Below are positions 63,953 through 64,000 of a stretch of 64,000 bases of DNA, in pieces; position 1 is the first letter of the stretch; every line of letters starts with the position of its first letter. The notes under the pieces were generated by a model that made no database searches, had not been told where the DNA came from, and saw only the letters and a list, made by a program, of their open reading frames with translations. Position numbers and translations under genes: made by a program. The stretch is from contig SPJS01000201.1 in NCBI GenBank assembly GCA_006844705.1, positions 24,861-88,860 on the forward strand, in the 5' to 3' direction. This stretch comes from Methylococcaceae bacterium (lineage in GTDB: Bacteria; Pseudomonadota; Gammaproteobacteria; Methylococcales; Methylomonadaceae).

Positions 63953-64000
63953 ATGGAACTGACAGCAATTTATCGATGTGTAGCCGCATTAGATATTCAC
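63953..64000 (+). CDS. IS110-family transposase, N-terminal fragment
   Basis: Sixteen residues are visible (MELTAIYRCVAALDIH) from the ATG at 63953, 5 bases after GGAGG; an ATG one codon earlier is also open. The VAALDIH stretch matches the first DEDD-domain strand of IS110-family transposases, whose first catalytic aspartate lies here. The rest is outside the window. Intactness cannot be judged. Confidence 0.65.
   Translation, partial: MELTAIYRCVAALDIH

Larger units (their letters stand above)
63702..64000 (+). mobile_element. Left end of an IS110-family insertion sequence (cut by window edge)
   Basis: It comprises a 5' non-coding region and the transposase start at 63953. The exact left boundary is not visible; it lies in the broken attC. 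IS110-family elements lack classic terminal repeats and use a DEDD transposase with a structured bridge RNA (established for the family). IS1111-type relatives are known to prefer attC sites. Confidence 0.6.

Overview
The window looks like chromosome of a gammaproteobacterium, most likely a methane- or methanol-oxidising Methylococcales-type organism. This placement is inference. It rests on moderate G+C, classic gammaproteobacterial neighbourhoods (trxB next to ftsK; surE-pcm-yqaA), formate- and molybdenum-centred genes (purT, mobA, fdhD, a molybdenum storage protein pair, modABC), a PEP-CTERM protein and a GAK-type kinase/ATP-grasp operon. No rRNA, tRNA or CRISPR array was recognised.

Layout. 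1-10.5 kb: housekeeping genes (aat, trxB, ftsK, an Hsp70 with a DUF3731-type tail, yqaA-pcm-surE, an Smr protein, uppP). 10.5-14.1 kb: a TRAP transporter with a TatT-type lipoprotein. 14.4-17.5 kb: a small membrane protein, a secreted peptide rich in E-G-x-C motifs that resembles HvfA/bufferin metallophore precursors, and the arsenate-detoxification pair GAPDH-arsJ. 17.5-26.9 kb: dusA, folE, a membrane MutS-like ATPase, purT, a lytic transglycosylase, an HDOD protein, two lipoproteins, mobA and fdhD. 26.9-41.5 kb: purKE, a phasin-like gene with an ABC1 kinase, uvrA, a PEP-CTERM protein, a UDP-glucose pyrophosphorylase, a DEAD-box helicase and an M48 protease. 41.5-42.3 kb is mostly short repeats. 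42.35-49.76 kb is one tight minus-strand operon of eight genes: Nudix, PhoU-like/APH kinase, ATP-grasp, HprK-related kinase, SixA-Nudix fusion, histidine phosphatase, metallophosphatase and amphi-Trp. This is an extended GAK system whose function is, as far as I know, undescribed. 50-53.3 kb: a GAF-like repeat protein, an OBAP-type lipoprotein and a di-heme peroxidase. 53.4-61.3 kb is a molybdenum island: possible sigma-54 promoter, methyltransferase, mosB, mosA, a NodIJ-like ABC exporter, modABC and a second YqaA-like protein.

The right end (61.5-64 kb) is an integron gene-cassette array with no integrase in view. Two identical 187-bp units, nearly all attC site, alternate with two gene cassettes. 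One cassette encodes an unrecognised protein with vague resemblance to Abi-alpha proteins. The other encodes a CoiA-like protein with a zinc ribbon. The last attC is broken after its first core box by the left end of an IS110-family element, whose long 5' non-coding region is bracketed by an 11-bp inverted repeat and may encode a bridge-type RNA.

Short non-autonomous elements recur: a TTAA-flanked MITE at 19.1 and 35.4 kb, a CTAG-flanked MITE at 42.2 kb with a relic at 56.3 kb, and a palindromic repeat at 41.6 kb. Several starts in the feature list were moved from the longest open frame to match ribosome-binding sites, signal peptides or family N-termini.
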